A stretch of 64,000 nucleotides of DNA from JAWWPY01 sp963822825 (lineage in GTDB: Bacteria > Actinomycetota > Actinomycetes > Streptosporangiales > Streptosporangiaceae). Where the stretch lies: contig CAWGIW010000001.1 in assembly GCA_963822825.1 (NCBI GenBank), positions 186,001 through 250,000 of the forward strand, read 5' to 3'. The notes under the pieces are model-generated. The model had not been told where the DNA came from. It saw only the letters and a list, made by a program, of their open reading frames with translations, and searched no databases. Position 1 is the first letter of the stretch. Each line of letters starts with the position of its first letter. Shown piece after piece: positions 1 to 8,593 of the stretch. Both the position numbers and the translations under genes were made by a program.

Positions 1-505
1 CGATGCCAGCCAGTTGGGCCAGCACGGCATTGCCCGCCACGCTCGCCAGTTCGGCGTGAAATTCATTGTTGGCGGCGACGATGCGCTCCGTGTCCCCGGA
101 CGCGACCGCGATCTCGCCGTCCCGCCAGATCGCCCGGAGCCGGGCTACCCCTTCGGGGCTGGCCGAGCGCGCGGCCAGCCTGGCCGTCTCGATCTCTAGC
201 AGTTCCCGGACGTCCAGCAGTTCATCCACTTCCTGGTCGGTGGGCACGTGGACGAACGCACCCTGACTGGGCCGCAGGTCAACCCAGCCCTCCGCCTCCA
301 GGCGGTGCAGCGCCTCGCGGACCGGCTGGCGGCTCACGCCTAGCTGGCGGGCGAGTTCTGTCTCCACCAGATGCTCCCCGGGACCCAGCCTGCCCCCGAC
401 AACCAGTTCCACGAGTGCCTCGTATACCGACTGGCGCAATGGCACCGGCCGCTGCACGGGGGTGATGACCCCTGCTTGGTCTGCCGATCCCGCATCTACG
501 GTCAT
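1..505 (-). CDS. GntR/FadR-family transcriptional regulator (3' end outside window)
   Basis: The gene reads from an ATG at 505 toward the left edge, with no stop before base 1, so only about 168 N-terminal residues are present. Residues about 20-85 form a winged helix with the GntR signature: LRQSVYEALVELVVGGRLGPG, then ELARQLGVSRQPVREALHRL. From about residue 90 a helical FCD-type ligand-binding domain begins (VRELLEIETARLAA). FadR-subfamily regulators usually repress neighbouring catabolic genes and release DNA when they bind an organic acid. The target is probably to the left, outside the window, or is the divergent deacetylase. The family call is secure; the ligand is unknown. Confidence 0.9.
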   Translation of the reverse strand, partial: MTVDAGSADQAGVITPVQRPVPLRQSVYEALVELVVGGRLGPGEHLVETELARQLGVSRQPVREALHRLEAEGWVDLRPSQGAFVHVPTDQEVDELLDVRELLEIETARLAARSASPEGVARLRAIWRDGEIAVASGDTERIVAANNEFHAELASVAGNAVLAQLAGI

Positions 506-860
506 GCCGATCTCCCCACGGCCACCGATTTAGCATATCGGCCGCTGTATGCAAAATGCGGGCGGCCCCCACGCGCCGAACCCGTAGGCGCTACCCGGCG
601 GGCAATCCGGCATTCCGTGCCTTGGTGCGGGGGTCTGTGCCATCGGTAGGCCGCGCCGTCCGGTGGGCCGCGCCCGTCGGGGGAGCCGCACCCGTCGGTG
701 GGCCATGCCCCTCGGGAGGGCCGCGCCCCGCCGGGTGCCGTGCTGGCGTCGCGATGGGCTGGCGTGGGTGCCGCGCCGCGTGGAGCCATGTATCTAACAA
801 ACCATTATCCTGTCCATCAAATCGGGGCAAAACCATCGCTACCCCCGCTAGTTTGCCGCC
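506..860. other. Intergenic region between divergent GntR and deacetylase genes
   Basis: About 355 bp without a convincing gene. From about 645 to 745 it is extremely GC-rich, with imperfect iterations of a GGGCCGCGCCCGTCGG-like unit. The part next to the deacetylase start (about 785-850) is AT-richer and could hold its promoter. No clear operator was identified. Confidence 0.5.
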
Positions 861-1773
861 ATGGATATCGCCAAGACCGTGACGGATACCACCACGCAGC
901 GCTGGTCGCGCCGACGCTTCATGGGTGGCGCGGCGAGCGTGGCCGCGCTCGGGTCGTTCGCGACCGCGTGCGGGAGCGGCGCGGATCAGCCGGCGAGCAC
1001 CCCCACGTCGGGCGCGCCGACCTCGCCGCCGAGCGGCACCAGTACCTCCCCCGGATCCACCCCGGCCACCTCCGGGGTTGACGCCGAACTGATCAGACAG
1101 CGCTACGAGGGCCTGCGGCCGTTCGCGCCCGCGCCGACGCCGCCGGCCGTCAAGCCGATCACGCTGAGCGCGTCCGACCCGACGGTGTTCTCGCACGTAC
1201 CAATGACCGACAAGGTCGTGTTCGTCACGATCGACGACGGCATCGAGAAGGACCCCCACTTCATACAGATGGTGAAGGACTTCCAGATCCCCCTCACCAT
1301 CTGCCTCGCGGACGTGCTGATCAGGGACGACTACGCGTACTTCGAGAAGCTGCACGAAACTGGCTATATATCGATCCAGAACCACACGGTCACCCACCCG
1401 CTGGACATGCCGGGCCTCTCAGCCTCGCGCCAGCTCTACGAGATCTCCGGCCAGCAGGAAATGCTCCGGAAGGAGTACGGGGTGACGCCGTTCATATTCC
1501 GGCCGCCAGGCGGCAACTACGACGCGACGACGATCGCTTCAGCCGGCGAGGCTGGGCTCAAGGGCGTGATGCTCTGGAAGGAGACCATGCAGATCTCGGA
1601 CATGGAGTACCAGACTTCCGCGCGCCGGCTCGCAGCCGGGAGACATCATCCTCTGCCACTTCCGCGGCCCGGCGCAGCTCCATGGCGAGACCATGGTGCA
1701 CATGATGATCCGCCTCTACAAGCACATCCAGGCGCAGGGCTTCACCGTCGCCGACGTCACGACGCACGTGTAG
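861..1773 (+). CDS. Tat-exported polysaccharide deacetylase lipoprotein (frameshifted near 1620-1640)
   Basis: Predicted NodB-fold (carbohydrate esterase 4) deacetylase acting on cell-wall or extracellular glycans. The N-terminus has a twin-arginine signal (SRRRFMGGAAS) followed by a lipobox-like ATAC, so the product is likely a surface lipoprotein with a Ser/Thr/Pro-rich linker. Catalytic motifs are visible: TIDDGIEKD (metal-binding/catalytic Asp pair), NHTVTH (H-x3-H metal ligands) and FRPPGGNYD. The frame from 861 is good up to about residue 253; the homologous C-terminus (QPGDIILCHFRGP ... VADVTTHV) then continues in another frame to the stop at 1771-1773, so one base was gained or lost around 1620-1640. 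It stands alone and is divergent from the GntR gene. Confidence 0.82.
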
Positions 1774-1833
1774 CCGCGTGCAGCGCGAACCAGCCATCTT
1801 GTGGTGGGGCTACAGAAGACCGACGTCCACGGG

Positions 1834-2385
1834 TCATGACGGCCGCCCACCGAATTGCCAGTTGTGCACCTCGATGCCGGCGTACCGGTCCGGGGTCAGG
1901 ATGGCGCGTGCCGTGTCCGCGTCCCGCGCCCGGGCCAGCACCGCCGTACCCAGCCAGGTAACGCCGTCGTCGGATAGCAGCGGCCCGTACGCGATCAGCT
2001 CGTCCCGGTCCGGGGGCACGGCAAGGTCGGCGGCCTGCCCGGTGCCGAGGCCGAGGACCAGGTACCGATTACCACCGGTCCGGCCGCCGGGGAAGTCCCA
2101 CATGGTGCGCCCCAGCAGGTTGCGCCACCGGCGCAGCAGCACGTCCCGGTACACACCGGCCTGGTAGCCGGGCTCGTCGAAGGCGAACGCGCGGGCGGCA
2201 GCGGGATCGGGCAGGCCGACGATGTGCACGCTGCCGGTAGGCGTGTCGCCGTCGTCGGCGAGGGTCGGGCCACGGGCGATCATCTCGTACCGGTCCATGT
2301 AGGACCAGTGCTGTTCTAGCAACTTGTCGCGCAAGGTCACAGAGCCGGGCCGGTCGCGGTGGTAGCAGAAGAACTCCACGCCCAT
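1834..2385 (-). CDS. YCII-related domain protein
   Basis: About 183 residues starting at the ATG at 2385 (MGVEFFCYHRDRPGS); an upstream in-frame start at 2418 is possible but less like the family. It contains two ferredoxin-like YCII-type modules: RDKLLEQHWSYMDRYEMIARGP with DDGDTPTGSVHIVGLPDPAAA in the first half, and DRDELIAYGPLLSDDG with ARDADTARAIL in the second. YCII domains are small enzyme-like or sensor folds with a conserved His-Asp pair; the substrate is unknown. It is divergent from the methyltransferase at 2533. Confidence 0.75.
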   Translation of the reverse strand: MGVEFFCYHRDRPGSVTLRDKLLEQHWSYMDRYEMIARGPTLADDGDTPTGSVHIVGLPDPAAARAFAFDEPGYQAGVYRDVLLRRWRNLLGRTMWDFPGGRTGGNRYLVLGLGTGQAADLAVPPDRDELIAYGPLLSDDGVTWLGTAVLARARDADTARAILTPDRYAGIEVHNWQFGGRPS

Positions 2386-2532
2386 AGTCTTGACCATGAC
2401 GCCGGTGACCGGCACCACGTCGCAGCCGCTAGCAACCCGTAGCCCCCGCCATTAAGGACCTCTAGCGCCGCGACACCTGAGATCACTGCCTGATCGGACG
2501 CAACGGGCACGCCGCCTAGCACAATCGGGAAC

Positions 2533-3174
2533 ATGAACGCGCTGGACTGGGATCACAACGCCTACTACCACCGCCTGGTCTTGCGGCACCTGCCACGTCA
2601 ATGTAATCGGGTACTTGATGTTGGCTGTGGCGCCGGGGCTTTCGCCGTGGAACTGGCCAAGCGAGCGGAACATGTTGACGCCCTTGACCGCTCCCCGGCC
2701 ATGATCGAAGAGGCCAAGCGGGCGGCACCGCCCAATGTCACATGCATCCTCGCTGACGTACTGCAAGAGCCACTTCCAGATGCCCGGTATGACGCCATCG
2801 TGTCAATCAGTGCCCTGCATCACACGCCTGTTGAAACGGTCCTGCCCCGTCTGGCCGGAGCGTTGCGCCCAGGCGGGGTCCTGGCGGCCGCGGCTCTGCC
2901 CCGACGCGATCTGCTCCACGAGCTGCCCGCCGAGGTCACCGCGATGATCGGTCACCGGCTGCTCGGGGCCGCATTTGCCATCCTCAGAACCTCTGGCCGA
3001 GGACGCTGGTACGCGAAGGAACTCAATCACATAATCATGCCTGTCGTTCTTGATCCTTCACTGACTACCCGCCAGGTGCGGCAGCAGGTGTCGGCACTTC
3101 TGCCCGGCGCGCAGGTGAGGCGGCTGGTCTTCTGGCGCTACTTCCTGCTGTGGCGGAAGCCGATCGAGACCTGA
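2533..3174 (+). CDS. Class I SAM-dependent methyltransferase
   Basis: A 213-residue Rossmann-fold methyltransferase. Motif I is VLDVGCGAGAFAVELAKR (residues about 28-45), followed by the acidic loop DALDRSP and the post-I segment CILADVLQEPLPDARYDAIVSISALHH. The size and the ALRPGGVLAAA segment match the Methyltransf_11/25 group of small-molecule methyltransferases. The acceptor cannot be predicted. The gene is monocistronic, divergent from the YCII gene and upstream of the toxin-antitoxin pair. Confidence 0.85.
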   Translation: MNALDWDHNAYYHRLVLRHLPRQCNRVLDVGCGAGAFAVELAKRAEHVDALDRSPAMIEEAKRAAPPNVTCILADVLQEPLPDARYDAIVSISALHHTPVETVLPRLAGALRPGGVLAAAALPRRDLLHELPAEVTAMIGHRLLGAAFAILRTSGRGRWYAKELNHIIMPVVLDPSLTTRQVRQQVSALLPGAQVRRLVFWRYFLLWRKPIET

Positions 3175-3350
3175 CAAACATCGTCGGCCGTCCGTCAAGC
3201 CCGGTCCTAAGTGACCCGGCATGGTGTGCCCCTTCGGCGCGGCCGGAGTTCCACGGGAGGATGACCGCCAGCCATAGAGCCTCCGCCCGATATCGAAACG
3301 GGTAGTAGAGGCTCGACGAGGTGCCGGGGTACGCGGCCCAGGCCACATAA

Positions 3351-3372
3351 ACTGTGTTACTGTGAAACTGTG
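3351..3372 (+). promoter_or_regulatory. Three ACTGTG direct repeats at the antitoxin start (probable VapB operator)
   Basis: ACTGTG occurs at 3351-3356, 3359-3364 and 3367-3372, an exact 8-bp period. The third copy contains the GTG start of the antitoxin. Ribbon-helix-helix antitoxins typically bind short tandem repeats with about this spacing to repress their own operon. That this is the operator is inference. Confidence 0.6.
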
Positions 3373-3609
3373 AAAAACATTACGGTCTCCGTGCCCGACG
3401 AGGTGTACCGCAACGCCCGGGTCGCCGCAGCACAGCGCGATACCTCGCTGAGCGCGCTGGTCGTCGCGTATCTCAAACGGCTGTCCGGACGGATGGAGGA
3501 GTTTGCGAGGCTGGAGGCGCTGCAGCACGATGTGCAGGCCGAAATCGGCCAGTTCCGCGCGGCCGACCGGCTTGGCCGCGACGAGGTCCACGACCGTGCG
3601 GTTCATTGA
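3370..3609 (+). CDS. Ribbon-helix-helix antitoxin (VapB-like)
   Basis: A 79-residue protein starting with GTG at 3370. Residues 1-40 are a CopG/Arc-type ribbon-helix-helix: KNITVSVPDEVYRNARVAA gives the DNA-contacting strand and first helix, then RDTSLSALVVAYLKRL. The C-terminal half is acidic/basic amphipathic helix (EEFARLEALQHDVQAEI), which in this class wraps the toxin. The stop overlaps the toxin GTG start by 14 bp, so the genes are translationally coupled. The complex would neutralise the PIN toxin and autorepress through the repeats at 3351-3372. Confidence 0.8.
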   Translation: MKNITVSVPDEVYRNARVAAAQRDTSLSALVVAYLKRLSGRMEEFARLEALQHDVQAEIGQFRAADRLGRDEVHDRAVH

Positions 3610-4003
3610 CACCAACGTCCTGCTCTACGCGATCTCACGAGACCCCGCGGAGCAGGACAAGGCCAAGCGCGCCAACGACATCCTGGCCGACCGTGACCTG
3701 GCACTGTCGGTCCAGGTGCTGCAGGAGTTCTACGTGCAGGCCACCCGGGCCAGCCGACCGGACCCCATCACCCACCAGCAGGCCGTCCGGCTCATCGAGT
3801 CATTCTGCCGCTTCCCCGTCCAGGACGTTACGAGCGCGATCCTGATGGCGGCCCTGGACACGCGTCAGCGGTTCCAACTCTCGTACTGGGATTCCGCGAT
3901 CATAGAGGCATCCCGCGCGGTGGGCTGCGCAGAAGTCCTGTCCGAAGACCTGGGCGACGGCCAGGACTACGGTGGAATCCGAGTCATCAATCCGTTCCGC
4001 TGA
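3596..4003 (+). CDS. PIN-domain ribonuclease toxin (VapC-like)
   Basis: About 135 residues from the GTG at 3596, chosen because VRFIDTNVLLYAIS is the canonical PIN N-terminus; a longer frame back to 3503 merely overlaps the antitoxin. Conserved acidic residues are visible: D in FIDTNVLL, E in LQEFYVQ, D in YWDSAIIEAS and D in LSEDLGDGQDYGG. VapC toxins are Mg2+-dependent RNases that cut tRNA or rRNA when freed from VapB. The pair is complete. The nearest downstream gene (CheR) is convergent. Confidence 0.88.
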   Translation: MRFIDTNVLLYAISRDPAEQDKAKRANDILADRDLALSVQVLQEFYVQATRASRPDPITHQQAVRLIESFCRFPVQDVTSAILMAALDTRQRFQLSYWDSAIIEASRAVGCAEVLSEDLGDGQDYGGIRVINPFR

Positions 4004-4034
4004 GTCCGCCGCACCTGTGTCATTAACCCCGCCT

Positions 4035-5268
4035 TCAGGCGTGGCTGCCGAGCCGGGCACGACACGCGTCGGCGATGTCCCGAATATCGATCTGCTGGAG
4101 CATCTGGTCGTGTCGGCGATCTTCCGGGTCGAGTGTTCTCAGGGCCTGCTCGTAGGCTCGCTGTGCCCCCACTACGTCACCGAGAGCGTCATAGCTACGG
4201 CCCAGGGTGAAGGCGGCCAGAGCGAACGTGGCGTCGGTATAGAGCGCGCGGCGAAGCGCGGCCGCTGCTCTGGCCGGGCTCACCGTCCGCTAGTGCCACG
4301 AGCCCCTGGACGAAGTGCGCGTCGGCATCGAGCGGGTTGTCCGCGAGCAGCGACGCCACCGCAGCCAGGGCGTCGCCGCGATCACCTTTGTCCGCCGCAC
4401 TCAGTGCTGCCGCCAGCAGTTGCTCGCGTGACAATGACGGCTCGCGGCCAATCGGGCGGCGGAGCGGCCGCGAGTGCGTCGCGGCTATCCGGTTGATCCG
4501 CGCCGCCGATGGTACGCGCGTCCGCTGCAGGGCGTCCGCAGCACCGAGCAGGAGCACCCCGCCTGGGCGCAACGCCCGCCCGAGCATGCCGATCACATGC
4601 TCCGCGAGCTGCGCCTCGAAGTAGATGAGCACGTTCCGGCAGGCGACAACGTCGAAGCCGACCTCACCGGATGGCGGGATTGGGTCACCGGCGAGGTTGT
4701 GACGGCGGAACCGCACCAGTTTGCGTAGGCCCTCTCCAACGAGATACCTGTTGTCGGGCTGTCGCTCGAGGTAGCGCATGCGCAGCGACGGCTCCAGCCC
4801 GCGTACCGCCCGCTCGCCGTACCGGCCGGCGGCGGCAGCGACAAGCGCAGCACTGGAGATATCCGTGCCGAGCACGTCAACCGTGGCCGGTGCCGGGGCG
4901 AACGCCTCGGCGGCGAGCAGCGCCAGTGTGTAGGCCTCCTCCCCGCTCGCGCACCCAGCGCTCCACACCCGGACGCTTCCCGATCCCGCGGCACGGGCAT
5001 TTCGCAGGTGGGCATGCCATGCGATGGTGTCGAGCTGGTCCCGGTGCCGGACGAAGGTGGTCTCCTGGACCGTCACCTCGTCGATCAACCGGTCCACCAG
5101 AGCGCGGCCGTGCCCCGCTTCCGATGTCGCGCGCAGGAAGGCGCCCAGATCGACGCCGCGGGCCACTCGTTCCACGGCGGCACGCAGAGCGGGCAGCCGG
5201 TCCGCTGGCAGCGCGATCCCGGTTTCCCGCTGGACCAGTGCGGCTATCTCCGCGAGGGAATTCTTCAC
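4035..5268 (-). CDS. cheR: CheR chemoreceptor glutamate methyltransferase with C-terminal TPR (frameshifted near 4280)
   Basis: Starts with GTG at 5268, overlapping the CheB stop (GTGA). Residues about 1-70 are the helical CheR N-domain. Residues 95-270 are the SAM-binding domain, with WSAGCASGEEAYTLALL, DVLGTDISSAAL, FRRHNLAGDPIP and DVVACRNVLIYF. It methylates glutamates on the MCP signalling domains for adaptation. After LLADNPLDADAHFVQGLVALADGEP the frame shifts near 4275-4285; the TPR-like helices (AAALRRALYTDATFALAAF, YDALGDVVGAQRAYEQAL) continue in another frame to 4035. CheR-TPR fusions are known. It is the last gene of the chemosensory operon. Confidence 0.88.
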
Positions 5269-6314
5269 CGCCGCACCGGAAGCCGCTCGCAGTGCAGTCC
5301 CAGCAAGCAGGTGACGATGCTGCCTGGGGACATGACAGCTTCGACCCCGAGGTCGATCGCGGCCTTCGGCATTCCGAACACCACCGACGACTCCTCGTCC
5401 TGCGCAATCGCGAGACCGCCCCCGCGCTGTACCGCCGCCGCGCCGACTGCGCCGTCGCTGCCCATCCCGCTGAGCACGACGCCGACGCCAGTCTTCCCGG
5501 CGACCGCGGCGATGCTCCCCAGAAGGACATCACCCGACGGGCGATGACGCCCGACGACGGTGTGCCGGTCCAGGGACAACCGCCCGGTGTCCGCGAGCCT
5601 CAGGTGTGCGCCCTCCGGCGCGATCCAGGCCCCGGGACCCACCCGCGCCCCGTCCGTGGCGATGCCGACGAGCAACGGCACGCTCTCGTCGAGCCAGCGG
5701 GCGAGCCCTTCGGTGAACCCGGCCGCGATGTGCTGCACGACGAGGATCGGGATGGGGTAATCGGCCGGGAGCTCCTCCAGCAGGCCCGCCAGAATATGCG
5801 GGCCTCCGGTGGATCCGCAGAGGCCGATCACGGACGCGTGGCGCGGCGCGGTGGCCAAACCGGCCGGACCGCCGCTGAGCTGGGCGCGCGGATGGCGGAT
5901 CACCTGCACCCGGCTGAGCAGCTTGACACGATGCCGGAACGCGGCGCCCGCGACGCCCGCCCGGTCGCGCAGGTCGAGATCATCCTTGGCCAGAGCATCG
6001 AGCGCTCCAGCAGCGAGCGCCGCCGCCGACTTGTCGGTTCCGCGACCGACGTGGGACGACAGCACGAGGATGGGCAGTGGCTGGGCGCTCATGATCTGCC
6101 CGACCGCCTGAAGCCCGTCCAGGGACGGCAACTCGACGTCCATGGTCACGAGGTCCGGCTGCACGTTGGGCAGAGCCGCGATCGCCTCCTCGGCGGTGGC
6201 GCAGACCGCGACGACCGTGATGTCTCCGTCGTACTCAAGCATCTGCTGGAGAGCGACCGCGTAGACCCGTGAATCCTCGCAAATCAGCACGCGCAACGCC
6301 GCGGGCTTGGTCAC
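5265..6314 (-). CDS. cheB: CheB receiver-methylesterase
   Basis: A 349-residue protein with the normal CheB layout. Residues 8-120 are a receiver domain: acidic pocket ICEDS, phospho-acceptor Asp in DLVTMDVELPSLDG, then VLSSH. About residues 165-345 are the methylesterase domain, with catalytic Ser in GLCGSTGGPHIL, His in VVQHIAAGF and Asp in SGMGSDGAVG. It removes methyl groups added by CheR, closing the adaptation loop. Its GTG start overlaps the CheA stop and its stop overlaps the CheR start (both GTGA), so cheA-cheB-cheR are translationally coupled. Confidence 0.93.
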   Translation of the reverse strand: MTKPAALRVLICEDSRVYAVALQQMLEYDGDITVVAVCATAEEAIAALPNVQPDLVTMDVELPSLDGLQAVGQIMSAQPLPILVLSSHVGRGTDKSAAALAAGALDALAKDDLDLRDRAGVAGAAFRHRVKLLSRVQVIRHPRAQLSGGPAGLATAPRHASVIGLCGSTGGPHILAGLLEELPADYPIPILVVQHIAAGFTEGLARWLDESVPLLVGIATDGARVGPGAWIAPEGAHLRLADTGRLSLDRHTVVGRHRPSGDVLLGSIAAVAGKTGVGVVLSGMGSDGAVGAAAVQRGGGLAIAQDEESSVVFGMPKAAIDLGVEAVMSPGSIVTCLLGLHCERLPVRR

Positions 6315-8593
6315 CGGCCGACGAGCCGCTCGACGGTAGCCAGCAGAGTCTGCTGATCGTAGGTCTGCTTCACCATGTAGGCGTCAACGCCCGCCTCCAT
6401 CCCCCGGCGTTGGTCGTCCTCGGATCCGAGCGAGGTCACCAGGATGACCGGCAGCGACGAATGCGCCGGGTCGGCACGGATCGCGCGCGTCAGTCCAAGC
6501 CCGTCGAGTTCGGGCATCTCGAGGTCGGTGACCACAAGCACGATCTCGGTATCGCGTTCCAGGGCTCTCAGCGCGTCGCGCCCATCGCGCGCGGTCACGA
6601 CGGGATAGCCGGCAGCCTCCAGGATGCTGCGCTGAAGCTCGCGGACGGTGAACGAGTCCTCGACAACGAGGATCTTGGGGGCCTCGGCAGGAGCCGTGGC
6701 GAGGGCCACCACGGGCAGCGCCATTGCGCTGGCACGTTGATTCCCCCGGGTGAGCCCGGCCGGCTCGATGAGGAGCGCAATCCGGCCGTCACCGAGGATG
6801 GCGGCACCGAGATAACCGCCGACGCCGGCAAAGAGCGGGCCGAGCGGCTTGACCACGACCTCCTCCTGGCCGCGCAGCGCGTCACAGATCGCGACGATCC
6901 GGCGGCCGCCCGCGGAGATGACAAGGCCGGGCGGCCGGGCAGCCGGTGGCAGCGCCCTCGCACCGATGAGTGCCGCGAAGTCAACGACCGGCAGCATCCG
7001 CCCCCGGACCTCCAACGATGGGCGGCCTTCGAGCACAGGCGTCCCGGCCACAGTCACCGCCTCCTCGACCGCGGCCAGCGGCACGCCGTAGACGGCCTGA
7101 CCGCGTTCGAAGAGCAGCACCTCGAGCAGCGCGAGCGCGAGGGGAAGCAGCAGGATGATTTCCATCCCCCGGCCGGGCTGGCTGCGAACCTCAAGCCTGC
7201 CCCCCATGGACTGCGCGTAGGTCTTGACGGCGTCGAGACCTACGCCCCGGCCGGCGAGGTCGGTTACTTGCTCCGCGGTCGAATATCCCGGACGGGTGAG
7301 CACTTCGGTGAGCGACCCCTCGCGTCGTGCCTCCTCGATCACCTCCGGCGAGACGCCCCCGCCGTCGTCCGCGACGACGATCTCGACGAGGCTGCCATGC
7401 GGCACGGCACGCACCTCGATGCGGCCGCGCGGCGGCTTGTGCGCGCGCTCACGCTCCGCCGGGGACTCGATGCCATGGTTGACGGCATTGCGCAGCAGGT
7501 GCCCGAGCGGTTCGGACAGGCTCTCCAGGATCACCCGGTCGAGTTCGGTGTCCCGACCCGTGACGACGAGCTCGACAGATTTCCCAGCGGTGCGCGCGAA
7601 ATCCGCGACCGCGCGCGGCAGCGGCCCCGTGATCACCGAGAGCGGGAGCGTCCGCAACCCGACCGCGGTGTCCTTGAGCTGTTGGAGCATGCGATCGCCG
7701 ACACCGAGGTGATCGGCGAGGTCCCGTGAGAGCAGCGCCTCCCCAGCCAGCGAGTGGGTCAGCCGGCGCCGCTCCTGCATAACCTCACCAACGACGTCGA
7801 GCAGATGGTCGATCTTCTCGGCCGGAACCCGCAGCGTCCGCCGCTCAGGCACGGCCGCTTTGGGCACGCCTGTCTTTGGCACACCGGTTATTGGGCCGCC
7901 CGGACTGGGCGCGCTCGCGTTGGGCACGGCTGTCCTCGGCGTGCCCGCCTTGGGCACGCTCGCACCGGGCGCGCTCGCCTCTGGCATGCCCGCACCGGGC
8001 GCGCTCACCTCTGGCATGCCCGCACCGGGCGCGCTCACCTCCGGCGCGCTCACCTCTGGCGCGCTCATCTCTGGCGCGCTCACCTCTGGCGCGCTCATCT
8101 CTGGCGCGCTCACCTCTGGCGCGCTCACCTCTGGCGCGCTCACCTCTGGCGCGCTCACCTCCGACATGCTCGCGCCGGGCGCGCTCGTGGCCGGAGGGCT
8201 GGCATCGCCGCCGGGTCGCACCGCACGGCTCGCCGCGAGATCCTCGAGGAGAGCGTCAATGGGCTCGGCGGCCCCGGCGACCTGCGCGCGCAGGGCGGCG
8301 GTCGCGCGGAGCAGCGGCTCAGCGAGTTCCGGCGGGAACACTCCTGCCTCGCGCACGCTGGCCAGAACGTCCTCGACGGCGTGCCCGAGTGCCTGGACGT
8401 CCTGGAAGCCGAGCATGCCGGCCGACCCCTTGATGGTATGGGCGTTGCGGAACAGCGAGTCGATGGTTTCGGTATCCGCCTCCGCGGACTCCATCGCGAG
8501 CAGCGCCGCGTCCATCTGGTCCAGCCGCGTTGTCGCCTCTTCACGGAAGATCTCGGTGAGCTCAGCGTTGAATTCGGCGTCGATTTCGCTCAC
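6311..8593 (-). CDS. cheA: CheA hybrid histidine kinase with C-terminal receiver
   Basis: The start is the GTG at 8593 (VSEIDAEFNAEL), which overlaps the MCP stop; longer frames upstream are spurious. About 760 residues. HPt domain near residues 5-110 with phosphorylated His in NAHTIKGSAGML; a low-complexity linker of APEVS pentapeptides (about 135-250); dimerisation segment (LRVPAEKIDHLLDVVGEVM); HATPase with NAVNHGIE, DDGGG and GRGVGLDAVK; CheW-like regulatory domain; C-terminal receiver with Asp in VVTDLEMPELDG and Lys in VKQTYD. The fused receiver may replace CheY, since no separate cheY is present. No obvious frameshift. Confidence 0.92.
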   Translation of the reverse strand: MSEIDAEFNAELTEIFREEATTRLDQMDAALLAMESAEADTETIDSLFRNAHTIKGSAGMLGFQDVQALGHAVEDVLASVREAGVFPPELAEPLLRATAALRAQVAGAAEPIDALLEDLAASRAVRPGGDASPPATSAPGASMSEVSAPEVSAPEVSAPEVSAPEMSAPEVSAPEMSAPEVSAPEVSAPGAGMPEVSAPGAGMPEASAPGASVPKAGTPRTAVPNASAPSPGGPITGVPKTGVPKAAVPERRTLRVPAEKIDHLLDVVGEVMQERRRLTHSLAGEALLSRDLADHLGVGDRMLQQLKDTAVGLRTLPLSVITGPLPRAVADFARTAGKSVELVVTGRDTELDRVILESLSEPLGHLLRNAVNHGIESPAERERAHKPPRGRIEVRAVPHGSLVEIVVADDGGGVSPEVIEEARREGSLTEVLTRPGYSTAEQVTDLAGRGVGLDAVKTYAQSMGGRLEVRSQPGRGMEIILLLPLALALLEVLLFERGQAVYGVPLAAVEEAVTVAGTPVLEGRPSLEVRGRMLPVVDFAALIGARALPPAARPPGLVISAGGRRIVAICDALRGQEEVVVKPLGPLFAGVGGYLGAAILGDGRIALLIEPAGLTRGNQRASAMALPVVALATAPAEAPKILVVEDSFTVRELQRSILEAAGYPVVTARDGRDALRALERDTEIVLVVTDLEMPELDGLGLTRAIRADPAHSSLPVILVTSLGSEDDQRRGMEAGVDAYMVKQTYDQQTLLATVERLVGR
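7970..8190 (-). repeat. 15-bp tandem repeats encoding APEVS pentapeptides in the CheA linker
   Basis: The unit GCGCTCACCTCTGGC (plus strand) is iterated at least ten times with small variations (CTCATC, CACCTCC). It encodes SAPEV/SAPEM repeats between the CheA HPt and dimerisation domains. Degenerate versions (PGAGMPEVSA, PGASVPKAG) extend the array toward 7860. Such arrays vary in copy number by slippage, so linker length may differ between strains. Confidence 0.85.

Noticed and set aside
4671..6272. 533-residue plus-strand ORF opposite cheB/cheR
   Set aside because: Arg/Pro/Gly-rich sequence without domains, fully antisense to conserved chemotaxis genes; a typical shadow frame in high-GC DNA.
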